Position numbers and translations under genes: made by a program. 64,000 nucleotides of DNA from Serendipita indica DSM 11827 (taxonomy: Eukaryota > Basidiomycota > Agaricomycetes > Sebacinales > Serendipitaceae): contig CAJVGD010000005.1 in the NCBI GenBank assembly GCA_910890315.1, positions 372,001 to 436,000 on the forward strand, given 5' to 3'. Positions 16,085-27,640 of the stretch are shown piece by piece; within the stretch, counting starts at the first letter, position 1; each line of letters starts with the position of its first letter. Below the pieces are notes generated by a model, which had not been told where the DNA came from, searched no databases, and saw only the letters and a program-made list of their open reading frames with translations.

Positions 16085-18163
16085 ATGCTGCTGCTGCATT
16101 CCGTTCCAAAGTCCAGAGCAACGATTCATCTTTCGCAATTGGCCTTTAGACATGCATATAAGACCAATGAGTCTCAAAACCCCAAATTCCGAATCGCCAC
16201 CTCCATCCAACACGCCATTCGAGACGGCAATGTCCATACGGGTTACAACATTTTTACAACCTTTCACGCGGAAACATCTGCCACTGTAGAGGATAAAACA
16301 GGGTCCAGTAGATCGCCTGGGAGACTCTTGGCTCATATCCTCTTGCACTCTCTGCTTCGCAATAACCGAGCGCACGCTGCAGCGAGCTTTGCCAAACTGT
16401 GTATGGAGAGAGGAATAAGGATACGAAAATCCACATTTTTCAAAGTTTTTGCTGCCATTTCGCCACCCAGCGATCTCCAACTCAGCCCACTTCGAACAGA
16501 GGCTCGGCTTCCTCAGACTCGACCGCCTTCCCTAACGGCTGCAATCTCCCTGCTAGCAGCGGCAAGAAGGTCGAACCACAAGCAGGAACCTTGGATGTAT
16601 GACCGCGTTCTCAGCGCTCTCTTACTCCAAGGTGAGATGCTGACGGCGGCGCTGTTATTTGCAACCATTGTCCGAGAGTGGAACGCGCGCCAGCAGTTGA
16701 AAAAGACTGTCAAAACGGATAATGGGCCCCACAATCTCGATGAGCAACCAGACGGTGCACCTGGTGCGCAAGCCTCGGACTGTGTCCCTCAACCCACAAA
16801 TGCCTGGATGCGCCAAATCATTAAATCTCTGACGAATAGCCACCAAGATACTGTGTCTAAATTTGATCAACACCAGGCCATGCGGGGACTGTCTGTGTTG
16901 GCATCTTTATTGTGGGATCATGTACCATTTGTCCCCAGTAGATCACATCTGATCAAAGCAGTCGCCGAGACCCCACGGGAATCACATACTAACGCGAAGA
17001 TCCACGAGGAATGGCACTCTCGTCTGGAGAATCTCTGCACCCATCCAACGTCTTTAGCACCTCTCGACTCCGCTTCATACCACTCTCTTCTCCATTACTC
17101 CTTCAGACAGCGAGGATCACTCGACCTTGCGGCTCGGGTGCTCGAACTGCTCTGCATGTACCACCGACCAACCTCTGCCACGTACAATATCCTGATACGT
17201 GAAGCGACCAAGATGAACGAAGATAACCTCTCGCTCCAACTGCGTGAACGATTGTCTTCTCGTCCAACCAACTATATAGCTCGGTCGCATCGGGTAGTTT
17301 GTGACGGCAACACGGCAGCTCTTGCAAAAATCATGGAGATATTGATTGCCTTCCCAGCGCCGACGGTAGACGAGTATACGCTCATTGCGGTGATGCTCGC
17401 CGACTTGTCTGCTGGTGATATCTCAAACGCATCTCGGATACTTTTCCTTCAGTTCCCGCTTTTAAATCAACCTAGCAAAGGTGTAAAGCGGGACTTGGGG
17501 TCGACATCGGCTACTCGGAGAGCAAGATTGCTATCACCCCACTTCTGGGCCACCGCAGCACTCATAGCGTCCGAGGCTTACTCCATGACATTATCTATGC
17601 GAATCTGGAGGTTCGTGAAGAGGGCAGAGAAAGCCTCATCAGCGAACGGCGCGGGCGTCGTTCGGCTGTATGGGACCGAGGCATATACGAATCATTTGCG
17701 GCTCTTCCATAGACGTCTCTCGGAGATTGACCGGCGCGTCTGTCGGGTCCTTCAACAATCTCCTGGTGATGGTAGCAGTGGCACTCGCATTGCTCGTTTA
17801 TTTACGTTATACGAGTGGGTATTGCGGAACTTGCACGCGGTGCTGGCATCACTACGGGATAGTGCTATAGATGGGCTCACGTTGGATAAGGGTTTGAGTG
17901 AGACTCTCCTCAGCCTAGCAGATCTAACCGTCAGGCTCGAAAATCTACTGCCACGTCTAGCGCACCCAATCATCAGCCCAATGCAACGATCCCAGTACTT
18001 TCATAACCCAGAATGGCAATATCGCGTACGCCGGATACTGGGAATACTACGAAGGATACTCTCGTCGCAGCATGGCTTGCTCCCGAAATCAGGATCGGGC
18101 GACATCGTTTATCCAGGGTGGTGGCACCCTGATCAAGTACCTACACGGGTCTCCACTTCTTAG
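16085..18163 (+). CDS. Uncharacterised helical-repeat (PPR/TPR-like) protein, possibly mitochondrial
   Basis: Intron-free gene of about 692 residues, unlike most neighbours. I cannot assign a family. The text is rich in amphipathic helices. Several paired-helix stretches resemble pentatricopeptide repeats, for example LLAHILLHSLLRNNRAHAAA, YDRVLSALLLQGEMLTAALL, and the block around residues 340-380 that ends TSATYNILIREATKMN. The N-terminus is basic with few acidic residues (MLLLHSVPKSRATIHLSQLA), compatible with a mitochondrial presequence. The start is ATG 16085, which is 161 bp from the divergent polymerase III start. If it is a PPR protein, organellar RNA metabolism would be likely, but that is inference from repeat shape only. 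Confidence 0.65.
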   Translation: MLLLHSVPKSRATIHLSQLAFRHAYKTNESQNPKFRIATSIQHAIRDGNVHTGYNIFTTFHAETSATVEDKTGSSRSPGRLLAHILLHSLLRNNRAHAAASFAKLCMERGIRIRKSTFFKVFAAISPPSDLQLSPLRTEARLPQTRPPSLTAAISLLAAARRSNHKQEPWMYDRVLSALLLQGEMLTAALLFATIVREWNARQQLKKTVKTDNGPHNLDEQPDGAPGAQASDCVPQPTNAWMRQIIKSLTNSHQDTVSKFDQHQAMRGLSVLASLLWDHVPFVPSRSHLIKAVAETPRESHTNAKIHEEWHSRLENLCTHPTSLAPLDSASYHSLLHYSFRQRGSLDLAARVLELLCMYHRPTSATYNILIREATKMNEDNLSLQLRERLSSRPTNYIARSHRVVCDGNTAALAKIMEILIAFPAPTVDEYTLIAVMLADLSAGDISNASRILFLQFPLLNQPSKGVKRDLGSTSATRRARLLSPHFWATAALIASEAYSMTLSMRIWRFVKRAEKASSANGAGVVRLYGTEAYTNHLRLFHRRLSEIDRRVCRVLQQSPGDGSSGTRIARLFTLYEWVLRNLHAVLASLRDSAIDGLTLDKGLSETLLSLADLTVRLENLLPRLAHPIISPMQRSQYFHNPEWQYRVRRILGILRRILSSQHGLLPKSGSGDIVYPGWWHPDQVPTRVSTS

Positions 18164-18299
18164 TTATCGTAGCAAACAGAGGGGGCGCGAGGCTAGATGG
18201 GCTTCGTAGGTCGTCAAAAGACTTGTTTATTCTTATCACCATCATCGTATAGAGCTTGGGATGTAGTTTCTGTAAATCTTGAGGCGAAGTTTGGAAAAG

Positions 18300-19131
18300 T
18301 CACTTCTCAGCCACGCTTGGAACTGGGTCGTATCGATAGTCCACCATCGCTCCAATGCGATGATAATCGGTGCTAAATGAGCGGAGCTTCACCTAACCCA
18401 TAATGATCAGCCTCAGTTGATAACCAAGTAAAATTATGACATACCTGTTGACTCATAGACGCTTCTATGGCTAGCGGGTCGGTGTCTAGCCACTCTTTCT
18501 CGGGAACGTCGGCGCTATCCCGAGTGTAAACCAGGATGTTGAATACCATGGGCTCATAGACCAATGGGAGAAAAGTGACAGAGGCGACTATTTGCTTAAT
18601 TATATGGCGGATCTCCTTTTGTATGTCAGCATCCGGTTTGGCATCGTCTCTAATCAATGAATCAGATTGCGAGTTGCTAGTAGATTCGAAAACGTACAGT
18701 GGTATGCTCTCGTCGTCTGAGCGGATGATGTCGACCGTGAAGACCCATCGTTCGAGCGGCGTTCTGGTATCCTTCGAGAGCAGAACGAGAACCAACTGAG
18801 TGACATTTCCCTTTAGAAGCCATTCTATAAGACGTTATTACGGAGGGAGACATCTACGCAATATTCCATACCATTGACTTGTTTGAGGATCTTGTCGAGG
18901 TAGTTGATGAGCGCGGCATCCTCTGTAAGCATGACAGTCTGCCCATATTTCTTGACTAGGTGGAAATCGTCGGCTGGATAGACACCTCGTTGATACAAGA
19001 TGCTGGTGGGCGCTGAGTTACGAAGCAGAGGAGGGGCTCTAGACACACGTATTGATCGCAAATTTGAAGAAGTCTGTTACAACTGCTGTTGAACCCTTGA
19101 GGGATATCTGTTTTGATTTTTGGGCTTGCAT
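18300..19131 (-). CDS. MAD2: Mad2 spindle-assembly checkpoint HORMA protein
   Basis: HORMA-domain protein that binds Mad1 and Cdc20 at unattached kinetochores and restrains the anaphase-promoting complex. Four exons give about 229 residues. The start MQAQKSKQISLKGSTAVVTD is followed by FFKFAINTILYQRGVYP, then EWLLKGNVTQLVLVL and LERWVFTVDI. The conserved helix IRHIIKQIVASVTFLPLVYE comes next, and the C-terminal safety belt VKLRSFSTDYHRIGAMVDY completes it. The last exon is 18389-18300 or close to it; without it the protein would lose the safety belt. The protein is somewhat longer than the usual 200 residues because of a Ser/Asp-rich loop after YVFE. It is divergent to CDC14. Confidence 0.93.
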
Positions 19132-19298
19132 AGACTGACGAGGTTGGGTCCAAACCGCGATTTCAAACTCCCGGACACGTGACCTTTGGTCACAGGGAGA
19201 ATGAGCACAAGCTGATGAGGCCAGAAAGCACGCAGGAGAGTCTGAGACTGTCTGGGATATTGGGCGAAAGACGGGAGCAGCCAGCCACGGACGACGAG
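19132..19298. promoter_or_regulatory. MAD2/CDC14 bidirectional promoter with palindrome
   Basis: This short region separates the divergent MAD2 and CDC14 starts. At 19176-19193 it holds an E-box CACGTG that runs into a perfect inverted repeat, GTGACC-TTT-GGTCAC (19179-19193). A four-codon upstream open frame (19201-19215) ends in TGA, and that TGA overlaps an ATG at 19215 in frame with CDC14. The regulatory role is inferred from position and symmetry. Confidence 0.45.
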
Positions 19299-21606
19299 AT
19301 GGCTCAACAAGTTGTCTGCCGCCTCATCAGGCTCGAAATGCCGCCGCCAGCCTGCGCACCGCTGGTCCAGTTTGGAGAAAGGTCTCTCGAATTCACACCT
19401 ATTTCGTGTTCTCTGAAGCGCGTTGCTGACAAGTGTACGCACAGACTATTCTTCACGACATTTCCGGGCATCGCGCCCAACCAACAGGCGTTGAACGCGT
19501 CCATCAATGGTCCCCAGGACAATCCTCCGCTGCGGCGTTCGGTGATGGCGACAAATGACACGGCCCCGCCAAAGTATTACTACTTTACCATTGACCACTC
19601 GCTCAACTACGAATCGTTTTACGAGGACTGGGGACCTCTTAACATTGCAAATGTATTTAGGACACTGATTCTCATCCATGAGCTCCTTCAGGTAAGCTTC
19701 CAACACGCTCCCTCGCCACGCCGTCTCAACGCGCTTGCTCCAGGACAAGGAGACTGCTGGCCACAGGCTTGTCATGTACTCGTCGAGCGATCCAAGAAGA
19801 AAGGCCAACGCTGCCCTCTTGATGGCGCTCTTCGTCATGATCGTCCTTCGTCGTCCTCCATGGGAGGCCTTTCAACCAATCGCAGAGATGGAGTTTATGC
19901 CATTTAGAGATGCGGGAAGAGCCAAACCAGACTTTGACCTGACGATCCAGGACTGTCTATGGGGTTTCTGGAAAGCCCTGCAGAACGGTCTGACGGATAT
20001 GAACCAGTTCTCAGTGGAGGAATATGAATACTACGAAAAGGTGGAGAACGGGGATTGGAACTGGATAACGCCCGGTTTCATCGCCTTTGCGTCTCCTGTA
20101 GAGACGAATTGGATAAAGAAGCAGAACGGCGAGAGAGTTAACAACTCCGCTTTGGAAAGGCGGCTCCCTACGGCGTTCTCAAACTGTCTCGAATACTTCG
20201 AGAAGAAGGGCGTACAGCTCGTGATCCGACTCAACCATCCGCTTTACGACAAACAACACTTTATCGATCATGGCATGGAACACCTCGAACTTTATTTCGA
20301 CGACGGGACAAATCCTTCAGATGATATTGTTCGCAAGTTTATCCAAGTCTCTGATCCTATCATCTCGAATGGAGGTACGATATTCGTGCTGGGATTCGCC
20401 GATACCTGAACTATCACCACAGGCGTTGTAGCTATTCACTGCAAGGCTGGATTGGGGCGTACTGGGACATTGATAGGAGGTATTAAGTGTCCGGGATTGA
20501 GCGAACTAAGCTGATGATTGCTTACAGCATACCTCATATGGAAGTATGGTTTTTTGGCCAACGAAGCTATTGCTTTCATGCGCATCTGTCGCCCTGGAAG
20601 CGTGGTTGGTCCTCAACAGGTATTCCCCATACCAGTAACTGTATTACTGATTCTAATCCGTTTACAGCATTTTATGTATCTCAAACAGCTGGAGTGGAGC
20701 AAGTGGTCGGCAATCGACGAATTCAGACGCCATGGTACTGGCACAGGCTCCACGGATCCAAATATTGGTGACGAAATGATGGTCGATGCAAAAGATGGTC
20801 GCTCCACCCCTACAAGGGCAATCGATACCACCGTACCTCCTGTAACGCCGTCACGTCATGTAGCGCCAACAACTGCGGCAGTCAAGACAATAGCCAATCC
20901 ACCTCAACCACGGAAGTCGCCTCAGAAGGGAAATACCACAGTTACTCGTGATGAAGAGCTCGACTTGTTAGCTACTCTTCCTACTGTCAGAGAAGCGTCC
21001 CCTGAGAGACAAATCCGGCCGCGGAATCAGCGCTCTTTATCTGCAAGCAAGGTCAATAGTAAGGACGACATGGACACAATCACAAGTACTCGTCAACTTC
21101 GATCACAAACGGCCGCCAACTCGTCCACACCCACAAAGTCTTCGAACAAAGGAGGCCGGATCCCAAAACTCCAACGGTCCAAAGATACCAACTCTACGCT
21201 CAATACGACTGGCGCGCGGACGAGAACCACTGGACGCCCTCCACCGCCTGCGACGCCTTCTCGTTTACCAAGAGTGGTTCCCGCAAAACGGAGCTACGTG
21301 GTCATCGAAGGCGATAGCGGAGCAGAATCAGGACCTGGCGGAGATGGGGATCAAGCCAAAGGTAACTCTGGGAAGAACAAAATGGTTCACGACGGACAGC
21401 CAAGTCCAAGTACAGGCGTTCGTCGGAGTCCGAGGAAGAGTGGAAAGCTCAAGCTCGTGGACGATACGCCGACCAGCAATGAGTGGATGAACGGAGAGGA
21501 AGCAAGCGCGGTCGTGGTCTCGAGCTCGAAATCCGGCGAGCGGCCTCTTCTACGCAATGTCAAACGAAGGAGAAGCAGCTTTAGCTCGGTTGATGTGGTC
21601 GCTTGA
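19299..21606 (+). CDS. CDC14: Cdc14-type dual-specificity phosphatase
   Basis: Phosphatase that reverses Cdk phosphorylation at mitotic exit and cytokinesis. The N-terminal half has the adaptor-like Cdc14 domain (HRLFFTTFPG, KYYYFTIDHSLNYESFYEDW, GPLNIANVFR, VMYSSSDPRRKANAALLM). The catalytic domain carries the P-loop AIHCKAGLGRTGTLIGAYLI, followed by GFLANEAIAFMRICRPGSVV and GPQQHFMYLKQLEW. Introns are at about 19691-19744, 20376-20422, 20480-20525 and 20620-20667. The C-terminal 300 residues are basic, Ser/Thr/Pro-rich and probably disordered, as in other fungal Cdc14 proteins, with several SP/TP sites. The start is uncertain: ATG 19215 is also in frame and would add 28 residues, and a 39-base in-frame segment near 19405-19443 could be exon or intron. 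Confidence 0.92.
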
Positions 21607-21869
21607 CACGAACGTGAATAGCGTAGAGATAGAATGCATTGGAGATAGTGTCGCGTTGTACGATTTTACGTGTTTCATCCAAACTTGCTAGCGTCCTGGA
21701 CCGATTCACGAAGTTAACACGCCCTCGTTCCAGACTGAAGCAAACCAGGTTGCAAATGTCATATTACCTGTACTCCGTATCTACGTAATATTTCCGTAGT
21801 CGCAACATGATCATTTGTTCCCCGAGGTTTGGTGGTGAATTCTCTTGATCCCGCCCACATCTTGACAAA

Positions 21870-22209
21870 ATGCCCGGCGCATCGCAACCAGAACTAAAAA
21901 AGGTAAACAGTTCCGTCTCAATGTACTTTGAATGTCAAACTCTGTGTCTAGTTCATGGATAAGCGTCTGTTCATCCAAGTGCAAGGTGGCCGAAAGGTCA
22001 GCGGAGTCTTGCGAGGCTTTGACATTTTCTTGAACATTGTCCTCGACGATTCTACCGAGGAGACTGTTCCAGGGAAGAAGCTACCGCTTGGACAGGTGGT
22101 CTGTCGCACATTTGCCCAGATCGCTCAAGTCGACTGATACAGCTCGGTTCTATAGGTTATACGAGGAAACAGTGTGCTGTCCATGGAATCTTTGGAGGCT
22201 ACACGTTAG
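21870..22209 (+). CDS. SMX2: Small nuclear ribonucleoprotein SmG
   Basis: Sm-ring subunit of the spliceosomal snRNPs. Three exons (21870-21902, 21952-22098, 22156-22209) encode 77 residues, the normal SmG size. The start is MPGASQPELKKFMDKRLFIQ, followed by the Sm1 motif VQGGRKVSGVLRGFDIFLNI and then VLDDST. The Sm2 motif VVIRGNSVLSMESLE lies across the last splice. Without that 57-base second intron the frame would run into a stop and lose the Sm2 strand. It follows CDC14 after 263 bp in the same direction. Confidence 0.93.
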
Positions 22210-22269
22210 GCTAGCTATAAAGCGATGTACACAATATCAACCCAAAGGCCTTCGCACATAATTGTGGGC

Positions 22270-23700
22270 TCAGTGAAATTCGACATTGGAGGCAGGTCTC
22301 AGCTGCAAACCAGCCTGGAGGGGTATCAGATGTTTCTCATTGCAAAAGCGGAACCTGCCAAGCTGTTCGGTCACCTTGACATAGACTGCCTCCAATGCTC
22401 TCATTTGTGCTACCGAATCGTCTCCTGATATCCAGTGCTGTGGATTTCGGTTGCGAACTCGGTCGACGAATGCTTCAAGCTGGTACCGATAGCTGAGAGG
22501 TGTCTCAGTTTAACTGACCATTGTATGAACAGGGACTCACGTGGTCCACCAGTCCTTTCCTATGGTGTTCTCACCCAGAAATTTGTACCTCGTCTCTTTG
22601 ATGGGAGGCTTGCCGTTCTCATGAATGGTAATTGAGTGGATAAATGCGGGCATGATGAAGAAGGTGCATCGGACAGTACCTCGAGCGCACGTTGCGGTTA
22701 TGTTAAAGGTCGGTAACGTTGGAAGAATCCCAAACTTCCACGGACGAGCGAGATCGCATGCGATATGGGCATAGATGCGGGAGGATGAGTGAGGAGACGA
22801 GTCGAAGATGAGGTCCGAGACCATTGCACGGTCCACATCGGCTCGACCATTGAATAATTCCGCTTTGGCAAACTCGACGATCGGCTCTGAATCAGTGACC
22901 CAGCGGACCACCGACAAGCCGTAGCACCCCATGTCAGCGGCTGCACCCCCTCCAAGCTCGTAATTGAACCTGATATCACGCGCGGGAAAGAAGCCGCTGA
23001 ACATTCTAGTGTCAACCTGCAGACTTCGGAGCTCGCCCAGTGTGCCGCTTGTGATGATCTCTTTGAACCGGTGATTGGCGGGATGGAATCTTGTAAATAG
23101 TTGGTTATATGCACAGAGATTATATCCTCGCCTCATACCGATAGTGGAACGCCTCGAGGAGGACGAGGTTTTTCTTTGTGGCCAGTTCGAACATTTGTCG
23201 AGTTTCTTCTGCTCTGTTCGAGCTCGGTTTCTCGAGAAGAACGTGCTTCCCCGCTGTCAAGGCTTTCATGGTCCACTCAAAATGCAATCCGTTCGGAAGT
23301 GGATTATACACCGCATCGACGTCGGGAGAGTCAAGTAGATCTAGAGTATACTATTGAACCGGTGTAGTTAGTAGAAAAGAGGCGTACCCTGATAGGAAGA
23401 GAAAACGACAGGGATTCGATGTTTCCTCGCGTATGCTCTGGCTCGGGTTTCATCTCGGGCGGCAACAGCATAAATAACAACATCTGGATGGCTCCTAGCT
23501 GGAGTGATGAGCGCAGAAGGCGCGATGTTGGCAGCACCAAGAATCCCGAATCGCAGCGGGGCTTCATTCTTTGGGACAACCGGGGGATCTAGAGCCTTTT
23601 AATAGGCCTTAGGATGCCAAATCGATTCAAGAACCGGTGGAGAGCATACAAGTGCGAGTCTTGTGTTGAACAGACCAATAATACTCGAGAGGACGGTCAT
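22270..23700 (-). CDS. Gfo/Idh/MocA-family NAD(P)-dependent oxidoreductase (dihydrodiol/xylose dehydrogenase-like)
   Basis: Predicted cytosolic sugar or diol dehydrogenase. The Rossmann start LRFGILGAANIAPSALI is followed by HPDVVIYAVAARDETRARAY, DAVYNPLPNGLHFEWTMKAL, GKHVLLEKPSSN and EAFHYRFHPANHRFKEII. The EKP motif holds the usual catalytic Lys. The C-terminal domain has GGGAAADMGCYGLSVVRW. The last exon ends AGLQLRPASNVEFH at 22270. The start is weakly supported. Reading straight upstream from the Rossmann fold meets an in-frame TAA, so I use ATG 23700-23698 with a 5' intron of about 96 bases that restores phase (MTVLSNPPVVPKNEAPLRFG). The substrate cannot be read from sequence. Confidence 0.82.
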
Positions 23701-23863
23701 TGGAGAGATGGTGCTCGAAAGCGAGTTCAAGCCCGTGTTATGTATATACTATTTGTTCCTCGCGATTACGGGGGAGGTGATTGTTGAGCTCGGGTCCAAA
23801 GTTGCGCGTTGATTCTTGACATCTCCACATTGGCATCGGCACCCGCTTTCACGCGGTTTCACA

Positions 23864-24379
23864 ATGTTTCACAGCGGCATTAGGAATGCTGCCCGCGTCG
23901 TTTATACTTGCCAGAGATGTGCGCTTGTCCCGGCACGACAAAGCACCTTGGTTTCGAAGCACAGACCGTTTTCATTCTCTGCCAGTCGTCGAGCAGAAGA
24001 GGATGAACGGAACGAGTTCTTGTCCAAAGCAATGACGAGCTCGCCAGCCATAGCTCAACTTTTCACAAACTCAAACATCAAACTAGCCATCAAAGAGCTC
24101 TCTGAGGCATGTGCTGACGAAGGTAGCGACTAATTCATCTAAATAAGCTCCTTCTAACAGTCCCAGGCCTCAATCTCGCCAAGCCGACGCTGACCTCCAT
24201 GACCAAAATGTATTCGAGCCCACGGATTCAAGAGTGCATGACAAAGGTCGCCCAGTCGATGAAAGACGCAGGAATAGAGCTCACAGATGAGGTATAAGCC
24301 TCATCCATTCTTTCTCGACTTCTCTGACAGCATTATTCAGGACAGGAAAGCTATGATTGATCTGCTGCGAGGTAAATGA
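23864..24379 (+). CDS. Small conserved-looking protein with mitochondrial presequence
   Basis: Three exons encode about 140 residues. The N-terminus (MFHSGIRNAARVVYTCQRCA) is basic, Ser/Arg-rich and poor in acid residues. It is followed by RPFSFSASRR, a typical mitochondrial processing region. The mature part is helical: NEFLSKAMTSSPAIAQLFTN, then KLAIKELSEACADE, then GLNLAKPTLTSMTKMYSSPR, and a C-terminus with IELTDEDRKAMIDLLRGK. Both splice phases agree and remove stops. I do not recognise the family. Matrix or inner-membrane location is inferred from the presequence. It is divergent to the oxidoreductase, with 163 bp between start codons. Confidence 0.65.
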
Positions 24380-24688
24380 ACTTGAAAAGTGTTGATACAA
24401 GTCTAGGCACTGTCTTGACTATTATACAATTCCTTGCGCCCATGCAATTTAAATCTACCTGTCGTTGACCCGCATTGTCCCCCACGCTTGTGAAGAGGCA
24501 ATCCTGTATATCAAAAATCCAACTAAATTATCTGTAAACTGGTGCCGCGTCTTCTCTGAGGTCGCGGATTGGCCGGCCCAGGTGGAAATATCGACTTGAT
24601 CCTGACCTTGTTCACGCCGGTTATAGACTTCGTGACGCGCAAGCTGTCTGCCTTTTCAACCTCTTGGAATACTCAGAAATCCCTTTGA
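24380..24688. other. Intergenic, nothing recognised
   Basis: About 309 bp between the small mitochondrial-type gene and the JmjC gene, both on the plus strand. It must contain the terminator of the first and the promoter of the second. I see no further gene or repeat. Confidence 0.5.
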
Positions 24689-27640
24689 ATGAGCTCTGCG
24701 CTTTCCACCAAGCGTCCTATCCAAGTTACAAGGGGCATGGCAACTTTAGAAATACATTCCACCAATGCATTGATACGCATGGATGACCAAGCGAAGGTCT
24801 ATATACCACCGACATCACCTACCCGAGTTCCGAGTCTGTCGTTCCCGACTAAAGACGGTTTCATTGCTGAGCGCTTGTTTCCATTAGTTATGAACCGATT
24901 TCGGGAAAATATTGCCCGTACACAGAGAGAATTTTACGCTAGAAGACAAGACAGCGACACGTCTTGTGAGTCCACCGCTCCAATCATCTGGCCGTGTCAC
25001 TGAAACATGAAGCAGCACTTTCTTCGATATCTTCCGCAGATTACGCTGAGGTTCAAGAGCGGATATCGGCCCGGCGTGCGCAACAGGCCACTCACCTTCA
25101 CGACCCTACTGGGGAGTTCGAAACCAAGCAGGCCGTCAAGCCAAATACCCCTGAGCCCACCATGAGCTTGGATGAGGCGGTATCAAGGCCGTCCAAGAAG
25201 CGCATAAGAGGTGACGAATGAGCCGTCCCGGTCATCTCCTCTGACAAGTACAGATATCTCTGATGGCGAATCCGACTACCTCCCTGGAGATGAGGACTGG
25301 ACGGAAAAAACTCTCAAGAAGAAGAAGAAGAAGGGGTCGTATAGACCATTCTGGTGGACGAAAAGAAAAGCCAATTCACCATTCCACGACTATTCCAACG
25401 CCTACACCGGGAACAATCGAGTTGCAGGACGGTAGCTGCCAACGATCTAAGTACAGACATCTCTCGAGGTGTATGGCATGCGTTGTGAGTGATTCCCTTA
25501 TCCACGAACTTTCGCCTACTATCTTGCAGGCAAAGAAAACTGGTGAACCCTGTCGGTTTCGAGGTATCAGAGCGTTTGCCATTGATAATGACGGAAAGCC
25601 GTCTGGGCCACCAGTATTCAGTGGCATGAGCTTGCCTGCGCACGCACAGTCACTACCAACTGGACTAATTTACCCGACAAAATGGTTTGTTCAACCTTCA
25701 GTCGAACAGATCAATAGAATCAAGGTTCGTCATTTTATGTCAATGGGGGTCATTGAGAAGACATTGATTTTGCACTCTAGTCAAGCGTTGCCCAAATTTT
25801 GCTCCCAATCCTGCAAACAGAAAAGCAAAAACTTGCCGGGAAGGAATCTATTACCATCCACAGGATGCGGGAAATGGACGTAAGGGTTACCTGCGGTATG
25901 CAACTTCTCACCACGTGCTTGCCATTACTGACGGATCGCTTCAGATAGGTGTCTCACGTCCATCTTCTCCGCTTCGTTCATTTGTACCAAATGTGGGCGA
26001 GACTTCTGTATTGACTGCTACGATGTCCTTGAGGCATATGGGAGAGCCAGCCCGAACGCTGAACAGCCAAGTCTCAATCTACGGTATCAGACTTGCGGTC
26101 CGTCGAATAAGCCACACTTTCACACCTCGGAAGATTTTCTGCCTGTGTCGAGATTGGGAATAGCAGGAATTGGTCGCCATATCCGAGAAATGGAAGGAGT
26201 TCTGACGGCTCTCAGCTCACACCGAACCTTTTCCATCAACAATCCACCAAGTGATATCACCGAACATCTGGTGATGTCGAAGGAAACACCTTTAGCTCAA
26301 ACATCATCCTTGGAATTGAAGACTGGCGGAACTCAACCTGCCACGATTCTGAGCTCGGAGGCATCGTTGAATGCCGGTCCACAAACTTTGCACTTCCAGC
26401 GATCCTTCCTTGGCCAAGAGTCAGGGCCTCAGCAAACTCCCTCAGACGCTGCTGGAGTTCAGTCACTTCCAATCCCATATTTCCATCATTCGCTACTGGG
26501 TGATGACGAATTTCAGCGCCTGTGGAGTGCGGGAAGTACCATCGTGGTCAGCAACTTGCTGGAGAAACTCAAAATCGAATGGACACCTGACTACTTTATC
26601 CAGCACCACGGCTCTGAGACCTGCTGGGTTACTGACTGTGAGAATGAGACTCGACATCCGTCCAATGTTCGTGACTTTTTCTCTCAATTCGGAAACTACT
26701 CGACGAGAGAAGGTAGAATACTCAAGCTCAAGGATTGGCCACCAAGTGCCGATTTCAGGACAGCGTTTCCCGCGTTATTCGAGGACTTTCATAGCATTGT
26801 CCCCGCACCAAACTATACTCGACGAGACGGCTTCTTTAACATCGCAGCCCACTTTCCAACAAACATTGTCGCCCCGGATATGGGCCCAAAAATGTACAAC
26901 GCATTTGCTTCGGATGAGGAAAAGTTTGGATCTACCCGCCTTCATATGGACATGGTGTGTTTGAATCCTGAAATAACTCGGACGAGAAATGACTGGTAGC
27001 AGGCAGATGCAGTAAATATTATGCTCTACTCATCTCCTCGAGACGGAGAAGAGGCTGGATTCGCTGTTTGGGATATTTATCCTTCGGAAAATGCCAACGA
27101 AATCCGCGCGTTTCTGCAAGAAGAGTTCCCCCCGGAGAAATGTTCCATCTCGTACATTGACCCAATTCACTCGCAGTACTTCTATCTCACCCCTCAACTT
27201 CGGAAAAGGCTTTACGAGAGGCATGGAGTACGAGCGTGGAGAATTTATCAACGGCCTGGTGATGCTGTTTTCATTCCGGCGGGTTGCGCACATCAGGTAT
27301 GTACAATATTCGTTTTGAGATAATAACTTATGGGATTTAGGTCTGTAATCTAGCTGACTGTATCAAGGTGGCAGTCGATTTTGTGTCTCCCGAGAATCTG
27401 GACCGTTGCAGTCGCCTTACTTCAGAATTTCGGCACGAGAACGCCAAATTGGCATGGAAAGGTACATACTATAGCATTCTATGTCCCGCTGAATGCTGAT
27501 TGACCTTGTAGATGACATTTTACAACTGTGAGTTCCTAGCATCGCTTCGTCGGTATACTCATCATTTGTCCAGATCGAATATGTGCTGGTCCGCATGGGA
27601 GCATACGAATCGTCTGGAGGGGGCCTCAACCCGACCATAA
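24689..27640 (+). CDS. KDM3/JMJD1-like JmjC-domain protein with Cys-rich zinc finger
   Basis: Probable nuclear Fe(II)/2-oxoglutarate histone demethylase or JmjC regulator of the KDM3 type. The N-terminal region is charged with Lys-rich nuclear-localisation-like runs. A first cysteine motif is [18 protein letters not shown]3-type zinc finger follows ([20 protein letters not shown]). The JmjC domain spans the last third: [20 protein letters not shown], then [10 protein letters not shown]. The iron ligands are His and Asp in TRLHMDMADAVN (across an intron) and a second His in [10 protein letters not shown]. The C-terminus reads [12 protein letters not shown], then [16 protein letters not shown]. 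Family assignment is good; demethylase activity is inferred, helped by the intact HxD..H triad. SEC63 ends 105 bp away in convergent orientation. Confidence 0.85.

Noticed and set aside
22435-23367. Plus-strand frames opposite the oxidoreductase
   Set aside because: They are shadows of the minus-strand Rossmann-fold gene.
23598-23606. In-frame TAA as a sign that the oxidoreductase is a pseudogene
   Set aside because: The rest of the gene is intact and a 5' intron with consistent phase removes the stop, so a start-exon modelling issue is more likely.
25263-25883. Continuous plus-strand frame of about 200 codons
   Set aside because: It mixes real exon and intron of the JmjC gene in a partly wrong frame; the cysteine motifs appear only with splicing.
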